Assembly: GCF_022570735.2 (NCBI RefSeq)
Contig: NZ_JANCNS010000001.1
Coordinates: 1,426,001-1,490,000, forward strand
From: Christiangramia oceanisediminis
GTDB lineage: Bacteria; Bacteroidota; Bacteroidia; Flavobacteriales; Flavobacteriaceae
Length of the DNA: 64,000 nt
Direction: 5' to 3'
Below, piece by piece: positions 6,722 to 14,095 of this stretch. The notes under the pieces were generated by a model. The model searched no databases, was not told the origin of the DNA, and saw nothing but the letters and a program-made list of their open reading frames with translations. Numbering within the stretch: position 1 is the first letter of the stretch; every line of letters begins with the position of its first letter. The position numbers and the translations under genes are program-made.

Positions 6722-7654
6722 ATGGAAATCCTGGTTTACGGAGTTGGAGGAGTTGGCGGTTATTTCGGTGGAAGATTGGCTGATGCAGGGCTGAATGTAA
6801 GCATGGTCGCCCGCGGTGAGCATCTAAAAGCCATTCAGGAAAACGGACTCGAAGTTGAAAGCATCAAGGGTAATTTCAAAGTCAACCCAAAGATGGTGAC
6901 TTCAGAAGTTTCTGAAGTTCCGAAACCAGATCTCATTATTTTGGGTATCAAATCGTGGCAAATTCCAGAGGTAGCCATCGAGCTTCGACCCATCATCGGT
7001 GAAAATACGATCATTCTTCCCTTGCAAAATGGAGCCGATAATTATGAAAAATTGGTGGAGATCCTTCCGCAGAGGAATATTCTGGCCGGGCTATGTTTTA
7101 TCGTGAGTTTTGTGGAGAAGCCAGGAAAGATCAGGCATGCTTCCTATGAGCCAAAGATCGTGTTTGGTGAGAAGGATAATTCTAAATCTGAAAGAATCCT
7201 GAAAATCCATGATATCCTTGACGAAGCCGGGATCGAAAACAAGATTCCAGACAATATCGACCTGGAGATCTGGAAAAAGTTCCTGTTCATTTGTACGGTT
7301 AGTGGCATTGGTGGGTTGACTCGCGTTCCCATCGACAAAATTAGGGAAAGCGAATTTTTGTACGGGATGATGCGCGATTCGGCCAAAGAGATCATCGAGG
7401 TAGGTAAGGCGAAAGGAATTCCACTAGATAATGAACACCTGGAGATGGTCTTCGAGATCATCAACGGGCAGCCAAGGGGGACTACTGCCTCAACCCAGCG
7501 AGATATCATGAACGGCAAAGCTTCTGAACTTGAAAATTTCAATGGATATATCGTTCGGGAAGGAGCCAGACTTGGTGTAAAAACTCCTGTGAACCGCTAT
7601 ATCTACGAATGCCTGAAACCCATGGAAGAGGCCGCGCGTAGGTCTTCACAATAG
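6722..7654 (+). CDS. panE: 2-dehydropantoate 2-reductase (ketopantoate reductase)
   Basis: NADPH-dependent reduction of ketopantoate to pantoate in pantothenate/CoA biosynthesis. The 310-residue protein starts at the ATG just before MEILVYGVGGVGGYFGG, a textbook GxGxxG Rossmann loop; an upstream in-frame ATG would add ten residues without family similarity. Further landmarks are LILGIKSWQ, NTIILPLQNGADN and the C-terminal ApbA_C part with LEIWKKFLFICTVSGIGGLTR (catalytic-type Lys in WKK) and RGTTASTQRDIMNGKASELENFNG. The gene stands alone directly after the repeat field. ApbA/PanE paralogues with other substrates exist, so the substrate is probable rather than certain. Confidence 0.82.
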   Translation: MEILVYGVGGVGGYFGGRLADAGLNVSMVARGEHLKAIQENGLEVESIKGNFKVNPKMVTSEVSEVPKPDLIILGIKSWQIPEVAIELRPIIGENTIILPLQNGADNYEKLVEILPQRNILAGLCFIVSFVEKPGKIRHASYEPKIVFGEKDNSKSERILKIHDILDEAGIENKIPDNIDLEIWKKFLFICTVSGIGGLTRVPIDKIRESEFLYGMMRDSAKEIIEVGKAKGIPLDNEHLEMVFEIINGQPRGTTASTQRDIMNGKASELENFNGYIVREGARLGVKTPVNRYIYECLKPMEEAARRSSQ

Positions 7655-7690
7655 AGCTTCCAATCATTCCTTATAAGTCCCTGAAAATTG

Positions 7691-7698
7691 TATTTTTG
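7691..7698 (+). promoter_or_regulatory. Possible -7 box for leuS
   Basis: TATTTTTG matches the Bacteroidetes -7 consensus TAnnTTTG exactly and is followed by GCA. No convincing TTG lies at the expected upstream distance. If used, the transcript would include the long hairpin repeat before leuS. Confidence 0.3.
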
Positions 7699-7717
7699 CA
7701 GGCGATTACTCTAAGAG

Positions 7718-7791
7718 GTCGCTGCGAGGCAATAAAATGACCGAGGCAGTCTCTTAAATTTCAGAGATTGCGTCGCTTTGCTCGCAATGAC
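7718..7791. repeat. Long imperfect hairpin repeat upstream of leuS
   Basis: The left arm GTCGCTGCGAGGCA...GGCAGTCTCT and right arm AGAGATTGCG...CTCGCAATGAC are approximately reverse complementary. This is the widespread GTCATTGCGAG-type dispersed repeat. It lies in the leuS leader, 33 bp before the start codon. Confidence 0.75.
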
Positions 7792-7823
7792 TCTTATGAA
7801 TATTGATAATAGTAAGATAGAAG

Positions 7824-10745
7824 ATGAGTTACCACTTTAACAAGATCGAAGAGAAATGGCAGAAATACTGGGCGAAGAACCAGACCTTCCAAGCCAAGAA
7901 CGATTCAGATAAACCAAAATATTATGTGCTGGACATGTTTCCTTATCCTTCGGGAGCAGGACTCCATGTAGGGCACCCGCTGGGATATATTGCCAGCGAC
8001 ATTTATGCCCGTTTCAAAAGGCATAAAGGATTCAATGTGCTGCATCCACAGGGTTATGATAGTTTCGGACTTCCTGCTGAGCAGTATGCCATTCAAACCG
8101 GTCAGCACCCGGCGGTAACCACCGAAAATAATATTGCCCGTTACCGTGAACAGCTCGATAAGATCGGGTTTTCGTTTGATTGGAGTCGCGAGGTGAGAAC
8201 CAGTGATCCCGATTATTATAAGTGGACGCAATGGATCTTTATTCAGCTTTTCGAGAGCTGGTATGATCTGGAAGCTGAAAAGTCCAGACCGATCACCGAG
8301 CTTGAAAAGACCTTTTCTTCGGAAGGTAACTCTAGAGTAAACGCGGCCTGCGATGATGATATTGAAGAATTTTCTGCGGAAGACTGGAAAACTTATTCAG
8401 AAGACGAAAAGGAACGAATTTTATTAAAATACAGGCTTACATACCTGGCGGAAGCCGAAGTGAACTGGTGTCCTCAACTCGGAACCGTGCTTGCGAACGA
8501 CGAGATCGTGAATGGAGTTTCTGAAAGAGGTGGATACCCGGTGGTTCGAAAGAAAATGACCCAATGGAGTATGCGAATTTCGGCTTTTTCTGAAAGGCTG
8601 CTTCAGGATCTTAATAAGATCGACTGGACCGAAAGTCTGAAGGAGAGTCAGCGTAACTGGATCGGGAAATCGGTTGGTGCCATGGTTCATTTTAATCTTT
8701 ATGGAGAGACCCTGAAACAGGTTCAGGGTGACGGTCCTGCTGAACTCGTTTCAGCATCTCAGCCAAAAATCTCTGTATTCACCACCCGTCCAGACACCAT
8801 TTTCGGGGTTTCCTTTATGACGCTTGCGCCGGAACATGACCTGGTTGAAAAGATCACTACCGAAGATCAGAAGGCAGAAGTCCAGGCTTATATTGAAGCG
8901 ACGGCGAAGCGAAGTGAACGTGAGCGTATGGCTGATGTAAAGACCATTAGTGGTGTTTTCACCGGTGCTTATGCCGAGCATCCATTCACTAAAGAACCGG
9001 TGCCTATCTGGATCGGTGACTATGTTTTGGCAGGCTACGGAACCGGCGCCGTAATGGCGGTGCCCTGTGGTGACCAGCGTGACCATGATTTTGCAAGGCA
9101 TTTCGATCTGCCTATCCCAAATATTTTTGAAAACGTGGACGTTTCGCAGGAAGCTTATGCGGGAAAAGAGGGCACGGTGATCGCTAATTCAGATTTTCTA
9201 AGCGGACTCAAATATAAAGAAGCGCTTCAAAAAGTGATCCTGGAACTGGAAAAAACAGGTCATGGTTACGGAAAAACCAATTACCGGCTTAGGGATGCGG
9301 TCTTCAGCAGACAAAGATACTGGGGAGAGCCATTCCCGGTTTATTATGTGAATGGTCTTCCAAAGATGATCGATCCAAAGCATCTTCCGTTAAGACTGCC
9401 GGAGGTTGAAAAATATCTACCAACCGAAACCGGTGAACCGCCACTTGGTAATGCGTCCGATTGGGCCTGGGACACAAAAAATAACAAAGTTGTTTCCAAT
9501 AAGATGCTGAAACAAGTTCAGCATGATGAAAAAGGGGATGTCACGCCGAGCGGAGTCGAGGCGCATGAAGATAACGGAGTTTATCCTTTAGAGCTGAATA
9601 CCATGCCTGGTTGGGCTGGAAGCAGCTGGTACCTGTTCAGGTATATGGATGCCGGAAACCCGGATAAATTTGTTTCAGAAGAAGCCCAGAAATACTGGGA
9701 AAATGTAGACCTGTATATCGGAGGTAGCGAACATGCCACCGGACACTTGCTATATTCAAGGTTCTGGACCAAATTTCTGCATGACCGCGGTTACTTGACC
9801 GTTGAAGAGCCTTTCAAAAAACTGATCAACCAGGGGATGATCCTTGGGACCAGCGCTTTTGTTTACAGGCTGGAAGGAGAGAACGTATTTGTTTCTAAGA
9901 ACCAGATCAAGGGAAATAATGTACAGCCTATTCATGCCGATGTTTCTCTGGTAAATGCCTCAGATGAACTGGATATTGAAGGCTTTAAGAAATGGCGTCC
10001 GGAATTTGCTGATGCTAAATTTCTGACCGAAGATGGGAAATATATCGTTGGCAGGGAAGTGGAGAAAATGTCCAAGTCTAAGTATAACGTGGTGAACCCT
10101 GATGATATCTGCGAGGATTATGGTGCCGATACTTTAAGAATGTACGAGATGTTCCTGGGTCCGCTGGAGCAGGCCAAGCCATGGAACACGGCTGGTATTA
10201 CAGGAGTTCATAACTTCCTGAAAAAGCTTTGGAAATTATATCATAATGGTGAGGAATTCGCGGTTTCAGATGATAAGGCTTCAGCCGATTCGTTGAAGAC
10301 ATTTCACAAGACCATCAAGAAAGTAACAGAGGACATTGAAGAATTCAGTTTCAATACTTCTGTTTCAACTTTTATGATCTGCGTGAATGAATTAACAGCA
10401 CAAAGATGCAATAGCCGCGAGGTGCTTGAACCTTTGGCGGTGCTAATCGCACCCTATGCTCCGCATATCGCTGAAGAGTTATGGGAAAAACTTGGAAATT
10501 CAGAATCTGTTTCTACAGCAAAATATCCTGAGTACCAAGAAAAATACCTGGTGGAAAGCAAAAAGAACTACCCGGTATCCTTTAACGGAAAAATGAGGTT
10601 TACGATGGAGCTTCCCCTGGATATGAGCAAAGATGAGATCGAAAAAAATGTGCTGGAGGATGAACGAACAAAAAATCAGTTAGACGGTTCGACCCCTAAA
10701 AAAGTGATAGTCGTTCCGGGTAAAATTGTAAATATCGTAGTTTAA
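7824..10745 (+). CDS. leuS: Leucyl-tRNA synthetase with two repeat-derived insertions
   Basis: Class I synthetase charging tRNA-Leu. At 973 aa it is long for the family. The HIGH-type motif is PYPSGAGLHVGHPLG (about residues 40-54), the editing domain begins near VFTTRPDTIFG, and the KMSKS loop is EKMSKSKYNVV near residue 750. Two segments are not typical LeuRS sequence: TLKQVQGDGPAELVSAS just before the editing domain, and MLKQVQHDEKGDVTPSGVEA before NTMPGWAGSSWY. Their DNA (8709-8756 and 9504-9563) matches the palindromic intergenic repeats of this genome, inserted in frame. All catalytic motifs are intact, so the enzyme is presumably functional with surface loops lengthened by repeat DNA. 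Confidence 0.97.
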   Translation: MSYHFNKIEEKWQKYWAKNQTFQAKNDSDKPKYYVLDMFPYPSGAGLHVGHPLGYIASDIYARFKRHKGFNVLHPQGYDSFGLPAEQYAIQTGQHPAVTTENNIARYREQLDKIGFSFDWSREVRTSDPDYYKWTQWIFIQLFESWYDLEAEKSRPITELEKTFSSEGNSRVNAACDDDIEEFSAEDWKTYSEDEKERILLKYRLTYLAEAEVNWCPQLGTVLANDEIVNGVSERGGYPVVRKKMTQWSMRISAFSERLLQDLNKIDWTESLKESQRNWIGKSVGAMVHFNLYGETLKQVQGDGPAELVSASQPKISVFTTRPDTIFGVSFMTLAPEHDLVEKITTEDQKAEVQAYIEATAKRSERERMADVKTISGVFTGAYAEHPFTKEPVPIWIGDYVLAGYGTGAVMAVPCGDQRDHDFARHFDLPIPNIFENVDVSQEAYAGKEGTVIANSDFLSGLKYKEALQKVILELEKTGHGYGKTNYRLRDAVFSRQRYWGEPFPVYYVNGLPKMIDPKHLPLRLPEVEKYLPTETGEPPLGNASDWAWDTKNNKVVSNKMLKQVQHDEKGDVTPSGVEAHEDNGVYPLELNTMPGWAGSSWYLFRYMDAGNPDKFVSEEAQKYWENVDLYIGGSEHATGHLLYSRFWTKFLHDRGYLTVEEPFKKLINQGMILGTSAFVYRLEGENVFVSKNQIKGNNVQPIHADVSLVNASDELDIEGFKKWRPEFADAKFLTEDGKYIVGREVEKMSKSKYNVVNPDDICEDYGADTLRMYEMFLGPLEQAKPWNTAGITGVHNFLKKLWKLYHNGEEFAVSDDKASADSLKTFHKTIKKVTEDIEEFSFNTSVSTFMICVNELTAQRCNSREVLEPLAVLIAPYAPHIAEELWEKLGNSESVSTAKYPEYQEKYLVESKKNYPVSFNGKMRFTMELPLDMSKDEIEKNVLEDERTKNQLDGSTPKKVIVVPGKIVNIVV
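8709..8756 (+). repeat. Palindromic repeat pair inside leuS, site 1
   Basis: Two adjacent palindromes, ACCCTGAAACAGGTTCAGGGT and then TGCTGAACTCGTTTCAGCA, form the element. Similar palindromes occur in the dnaE-trxA spacer. The frame is kept and encodes LKQVQGDGPAELVSAS at the edge of the editing domain. Confidence 0.8.
9504..9563 (+). repeat. Palindromic repeats inside leuS, site 2
   Basis: ATGCTGAAACAAGTTCAGCAT (a palindrome at 9504-9524) is followed after 14 bp by GTCACGCCGAGCGGAGTCGA, a close relative of the B module of the 5686-6649 field in its uninterrupted form. The coding frame continues through both. Confidence 0.8.
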
Positions 10746-10766
10746 CCCCCTTAAAAATATCAAATT

Positions 10767-10810
10767 GGGGTGTGAAATGTGAATTATTGCATTTTGCACC
10801 CCTTTTTTAT
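10767..10810 (+). terminator. Rho-independent terminator after leuS
   Basis: GGGGTGTGAAATG and CATTTTGCACCCC form a long stem with a G.U or mismatch near the centre, followed by a run of seven T residues. Confidence 0.75.
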
Positions 10811-10848
10811 TTTTCTTTCTTACTTTTCGGAAACCAAAAACTTCTATT

Positions 10849-11949
10849 ATGAAAATCGGCATTCCGAAAGAGATCAAAAACAACGAAAGCCGGGTGGGGA
10901 TGACTCCTGCCGGTGTCCTGGAACTAACCAAGCTTGGGCATGAAGTATTCATTCAGTCAACAGCTGGCGAAGGCAGTGGCTTCGATGATGAAGATTATCA
11001 TGTGGCCGGTGCCACGATCCTGCCAACTATAGAGAGGGTTTACGAGCAGGCTGACATGATCGTCAAGGTCAAGGAACCTATCGAGCAGGAGTATCAGCTC
11101 ATTCGTGAAGACCAGGTCATTTTTACCTATTTTCATTTTGCTTCTAATCAAAACCTTACAGAAGCTATGCTAAGAAGCCGATCAGTATGTATTGCATATG
11201 AAACTGTCGAGGACGAAACAGGAGCACTTCCTTTATTGACGCCCATGAGCGAGGTCGCCGGTAGGATGGCGATACAGCAGGGTGCAAAATATCTTGAAAA
11301 ACCGGTAAAAGGAAAAGGATTGTTGCTGGGTGGTGTGCCAGGAGTTCCGCCGGGGAAAGTACTGGTACTTGGTGCCGGAACTGTAGGGATCCAGGCAGCT
11401 AAGATGGCAGCTGGTCTCGGGGCCCAGGTAACCGTTCTTGATGTAAACATGAATAAGTTAAGGTATGTGAACGATATCATGCCCAGTCATGTGGTCACCG
11501 AATTTTCCAATGAATATAACATCCGTAAACATATAAAAACAAGTGACCTGATAATAGGTGGAGTGTTGATCACCGGTGCAAAGACTCCCAAACTTATCAC
11601 TCGTTCCATGTTGAAGGAAATGCAGCCGGGAACGGTGATCGTGGATGTTGCCGTAGACCAGGGAGGTTGTATCGAGACCACCAGGCCAACAACTCATGAA
11701 GAACCGGCTTATATCATTGATGATATCGTGCATTATTGTGTGGCCAATATGCCTGGTGCTGTTCCGCATACGTCAACAATCGCATTGACCAATGTAACGC
11801 TTCCTTATGTGCTAAGCCTGGCCGAAAACGGTTGGGAAAATGCCTGTGGAAAAGATCCTTCGCTGGCAAAGGGAGTGAATATTGTAAAAGGTAAAATAGT
11901 GTATGAGCCTATTCTTAAGGCTTTTGACTGGAATGAAGCTTTTGCCTGA
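10849..11949 (+). CDS. ald: Alanine dehydrogenase
   Basis: NAD-dependent interconversion of alanine and pyruvate plus ammonia. The 366-residue protein opens MKIGIPKEIKNNESRVGMTP, the family signature, has the substrate-binding Lys in VKVKEP and the His in TYFHFAS, and the nucleotide-binding loop VLGAGTVGIQAAKMAAGLGA at about residues 173-192. Length fits Ald exactly. It is monocistronic: a terminator precedes it, and it converges on rimM with only 5 bp between the two stop codons. Confidence 0.95.
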   Translation: MKIGIPKEIKNNESRVGMTPAGVLELTKLGHEVFIQSTAGEGSGFDDEDYHVAGATILPTIERVYEQADMIVKVKEPIEQEYQLIREDQVIFTYFHFASNQNLTEAMLRSRSVCIAYETVEDETGALPLLTPMSEVAGRMAIQQGAKYLEKPVKGKGLLLGGVPGVPPGKVLVLGAGTVGIQAAKMAAGLGAQVTVLDVNMNKLRYVNDIMPSHVVTEFSNEYNIRKHIKTSDLIIGGVLITGAKTPKLITRSMLKEMQPGTVIVDVAVDQGGCIETTRPTTHEEPAYIIDDIVHYCVANMPGAVPHTSTIALTNVTLPYVLSLAENGWENACGKDPSLAKGVNIVKGKIVYEPILKAFDWNEAFA

Positions 11950-11954
11950 TTTTT

Positions 11955-12485
11955 TTAACCTAGATAAAGGTCGATAAGTCCCTCTGGAGTGATCACCTTT
12001 ATCTGCTTGTTCTTCTTGTCAACCTTCTGAATGAACTCATCGTTCATTGGGATGAGGATCTGTTTTCCGTCTTTTTCGATCTCGAAAAGGGCCTGGGCTG
12101 TTGAATCGTTAATCGAAACGATCTGTCCTATGTTGCCATGTTCCGCATCGATCACGTCGAAACCAATGATCTCGTGGAAGTAGAATTTGTCTTCGGGAAG
12201 CTCAGGCAGCATGCTAAGAGGTAGGTAGAGTTCTGCGCCAACCATATCCTCGGCATCATCTTCGGTATCGATATCCTCAAATTTAACCCGGAGCAGAGTG
12301 CTTTTGTGAAGGGAGGATCTTTCAATAAAAAATGGAACCAGATTTTCATTGTATTCAATGAAAACTGATTCCATTTCAGTGTAAGTTTCAGGCTCATCGG
12401 TGTCCAGTTTTACCAGCACCTCGCCTTTAAAGCTAAATTTTCCAACGATTCTTCCCAGGTAGAAGCATTCTTCCTTTGTGATCAT
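11955..12485 (-). CDS. rimM: 16S rRNA processing / ribosome maturation factor RimM
   Basis: Assists maturation of the 30S subunit head, binding S19. The 176-residue protein has the N-terminal barrel CFYLGRIVGKFSFKGEVLVKLDTDEP and a PRC-barrel C-terminal half with KFYFHEIIGFDVID, QALFEIEKDGKQILIPMND and the ending ITPEGLIDLYLG. It lies 14 bp downstream of rpsP and is almost certainly co-transcribed with it, the usual pairing in bacteria. Confidence 0.95.
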   Translation of the reverse strand: MITKEECFYLGRIVGKFSFKGEVLVKLDTDEPETYTEMESVFIEYNENLVPFFIERSSLHKSTLLRVKFEDIDTEDDAEDMVGAELYLPLSMLPELPEDKFYFHEIIGFDVIDAEHGNIGQIVSINDSTAQALFEIEKDGKQILIPMNDEFIQKVDKKNKQIKVITPEGLIDLYLG

Positions 12486-12499
12486 CGCCGGCAGCTATT

Positions 12500-13090
12500 T
12501 TAAGCGTCTTTTTTCTCTTCGGTGTTAGCTTCTTCTGCAGTTGCAGCTCCCACTTCTTCCTCAGCGCTTTCTACAGTAGCCTCATCGGTTGCTGCAGCAG
12601 TTCTTTCAGCTTCAGCAGCTTCAGCGGCAGCAGCCTCTGCTTCTTCTTTTGCTTCGGCTTCACGCTTAGCGTTCACTTCTTTTTCAGCTTCAAGAGCTTT
12701 TGCTCTTTCTTCTTCTTTAGCTTTTTCTACTGATTCTTTTTTAGAACCAATCTTACCTTCTTTTTCGTCTAACCAGGCCTGGAATTTCTCCTCAGCCTGC
12801 TCTTCGGTCAAAGCGCCTTTTCTCACACCTACTGCTAGGTGTTTCTTAAGAAGGGCTCCTTTGTAAGAAAGGATCGCGCGAGCAGTATCTGTTGGCTGGG
12901 CACCATTTTGCAACCATGTAACAGCTCCGTCTACATCTAGTTCGATAGTAGCAGGATTCGTGTTAGGGTTGTAGATTCCCAATTTTTCCAAAAATTTACC
13001 GTCTCTTTTTGCACGAGCATCAGCAGCGACAATCCAGAAAAAAGGTTTTCCTTTTTTACCGTGTCTTTGTAGTCTTATTTTTACTGGCAT
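12500..13090 (-). CDS. rpsP: 30S ribosomal protein S16 with long acidic C-terminal tail
   Basis: Residues 1 to about 85 are a normal S16 (MPVKIRLQRHGKKGKPFFWIV, FLEKLGIYNPNTNPATIELD, WLQNGAQPTDTARAILSYKG). The remaining ~110 residues are dominated by Ala, Glu and Lys and look coiled or disordered (EKAKEEERAKALEAEKEV). Total length is 196 aa against about 80-90 aa in most bacteria. Extended S16 tails occur in other Flavobacteriia to my knowledge. It is first gene of the rpsP-rimM operon, with a strong promoter and a 5' leader hairpin upstream. Confidence 0.95.
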   Translation of the reverse strand: MPVKIRLQRHGKKGKPFFWIVAADARAKRDGKFLEKLGIYNPNTNPATIELDVDGAVTWLQNGAQPTDTARAILSYKGALLKKHLAVGVRKGALTEEQAEEKFQAWLDEKEGKIGSKKESVEKAKEEERAKALEAEKEVNAKREAEAKEEAEAAAAEAAEAERTAAATDEATVESAEEEVGAATAEEANTEEKKDA

Positions 13091-13104
13091 AAAAATTAAA
13101 TTTT

Positions 13105-13119
13105 GGGGTTCTCGACCCC
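13105..13119 (-). promoter_or_regulatory. Hairpin in rpsP 5' leader
   Basis: GGGGTCGAGAACCCC (minus strand) forms a 5-bp G/C-rich stem about 15 bases upstream of the rpsP start. It could affect ribosome access; no known leader family is recognised. Confidence 0.4.
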
Positions 13120-13137
13120 GGTTATTAATAAGGTCTG

Positions 13138-13166
13138 CAAAGATACTACATTTTTCTAATTATCAA
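13138..13166 (-). promoter_or_regulatory. Promoter of the rpsP-rimM operon
   Basis: On the minus strand, TTG (13166-13164), an 18-bp spacer and TATCTTTG (13145-13138) match the Bacteroidetes sigma consensus TTG / TAnnTTTG. The predicted leader is about 40 nt. Confidence 0.75.
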
Positions 13167-13305
13167 GGTTTTCTGGGATTAATTTAAAAAGGGCTTAATG
13201 CGTGAAAATCCCTACTGGATTTAAGCTTGAATTAGGAAGAATTTTCGTTAAAAATCAGGACTGCTGTTAAAAGAGGTTAATTAATGCTAAACCCTGTTAA
13301 ATAGG

Positions 13306-13336
13306 TTGTTAAGTGGGGTTTGCACTTTTATCTTTA
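13306..13336 (+). promoter_or_regulatory. Promoter of the DUF2383 gene
   Basis: TTG at 13306-13308, a 20-bp spacer, then TATCTTTA at 13329-13336, one base off TAnnTTTG. The start codon follows 25 bases later. Confidence 0.5.
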
Positions 13337-13361
13337 TCGGAAAGAAAAACCAAAAATTGTT

Positions 13362-13808
13362 ATGAGTTATTCAGATAAAATTGCTGGAAAATTAAATGAA
13401 TTATTAGAAAAGAATTATGATGCGGAAAAAGGTTATAAACTGGCCGCTGAGAAAGTGAAAAGGGAAGATCTGAAGCGATTCTTCACTCAAAGAGCGCAGG
13501 AGCGATATGATTTTGGACATGAATTGAAGTCTGAGATCAAAAATTTTGGAGAGACTCCGGACAAAGGTTCGAGTCTTGCTGCGGATGCTCACCGTTCCTG
13601 GATGAATCTCAAAGCCAGCCTCTCTAATGATAAAGATGAGTCAGTGCTTGAAGAAGCTGTACGAGGCGAGAAGAAAGCCGTAGAGGAATACGAGGACGTG
13701 ATCAATGAATCGGAGATCCCCGTATCTACCAAACAAGTTCTTGTAAAACAAAAAAATGGAATAGTTGCCGCTCTTAATGAAGTGAAAGCTTTGGAAGATC
13801 AGGCTTAA
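13362..13808 (+). CDS. DUF2383 / PA2169-family four-helix-bundle protein
   Basis: A 148-residue all-helical protein: MSYSDKIAGKLNELLEKNYDAEKGYKLAAEKV, FFTQRAQERYDFGHELKSEI, then EAVRGEKKAVEEYEDVINES. The spaced E, H and E residues resemble ferritin-like bundles, and the overall match is to the DUF2383 (PA2169) family, often induced by stress. No enzymatic function is established. An ATG 14 codons upstream exists, but it would start inside the predicted promoter, so the ATG at 13362 was chosen. The gene is monocistronic, with its own promoter and terminator. Confidence 0.8.
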   Translation: MSYSDKIAGKLNELLEKNYDAEKGYKLAAEKVKREDLKRFFTQRAQERYDFGHELKSEIKNFGETPDKGSSLAADAHRSWMNLKASLSNDKDESVLEEAVRGEKKAVEEYEDVINESEIPVSTKQVLVKQKNGIVAALNEVKALEDQA

Positions 13809-13930
13809 GATTAACTACTATAACATCTTTCGGGAAATCACCCCAATGAACACGATATCGAAGGAATGTGAACATACAGATGCGAGCAATGTTTGATTGA
13901 AGTAGTAGTAGTTTTTAGTGTTCGTATCAG

Positions 13931-13977
13931 GCCTCACATCGATCTGTTGATCAGATCTTTGTGAGGCTTATTTTTTT
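13931..13977 (+). terminator. Terminator downstream of the DUF2383 gene
   Basis: GCCTCAC...GTGAGGC encloses a second stem GATCTG...CAGATC, followed by seven T residues. It lies 120 bp after the stop codon; nothing coding was found between. Confidence 0.75.
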
Positions 13978-14038
13978 GGTTGATAATTCTTGAAAACTAT
14001 GTTTTAAATCAGCCATAAAGTTCCCTATTTTAGCCGGA

Positions 14039-14066
14039 ATGGTTTAAGTTTGCAAACCATTTTTTA
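14039..14066 (+). terminator. Hairpin with T-run just upstream of dnaE
   Basis: ATGGTTT and AAACCAT form a 7-bp stem around an 8-nt loop followed by T6. It ends 30 bp before dnaE, so it is either a weak second terminator or an attenuator-like leader element. Confidence 0.4.
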
Positions 14067-14095
14067 TTCTTCATAAAGGCTTAAAATACAAAGGA

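Noticed and set aside
5910-6823. Several 60-115 codon open frames on both strands
   Set aside because: They translate the repeat modules (for example SSARHL- and VEVL-type text recurring), have no ribosome-binding context and overlap one another.
12522-12866. Ser/Ala-rich 114-codon ORF opposite rpsP
   Set aside because: It is the antisense of the Ala/Glu-rich S16 tail, a composition shadow.
13846-13896. 16-residue ORF (MNTISKECEHTDASNV) after the DUF2383 gene
   Set aside because: Too short to judge, with no ribosome-binding signal or family likeness, although it does lie before a terminator.
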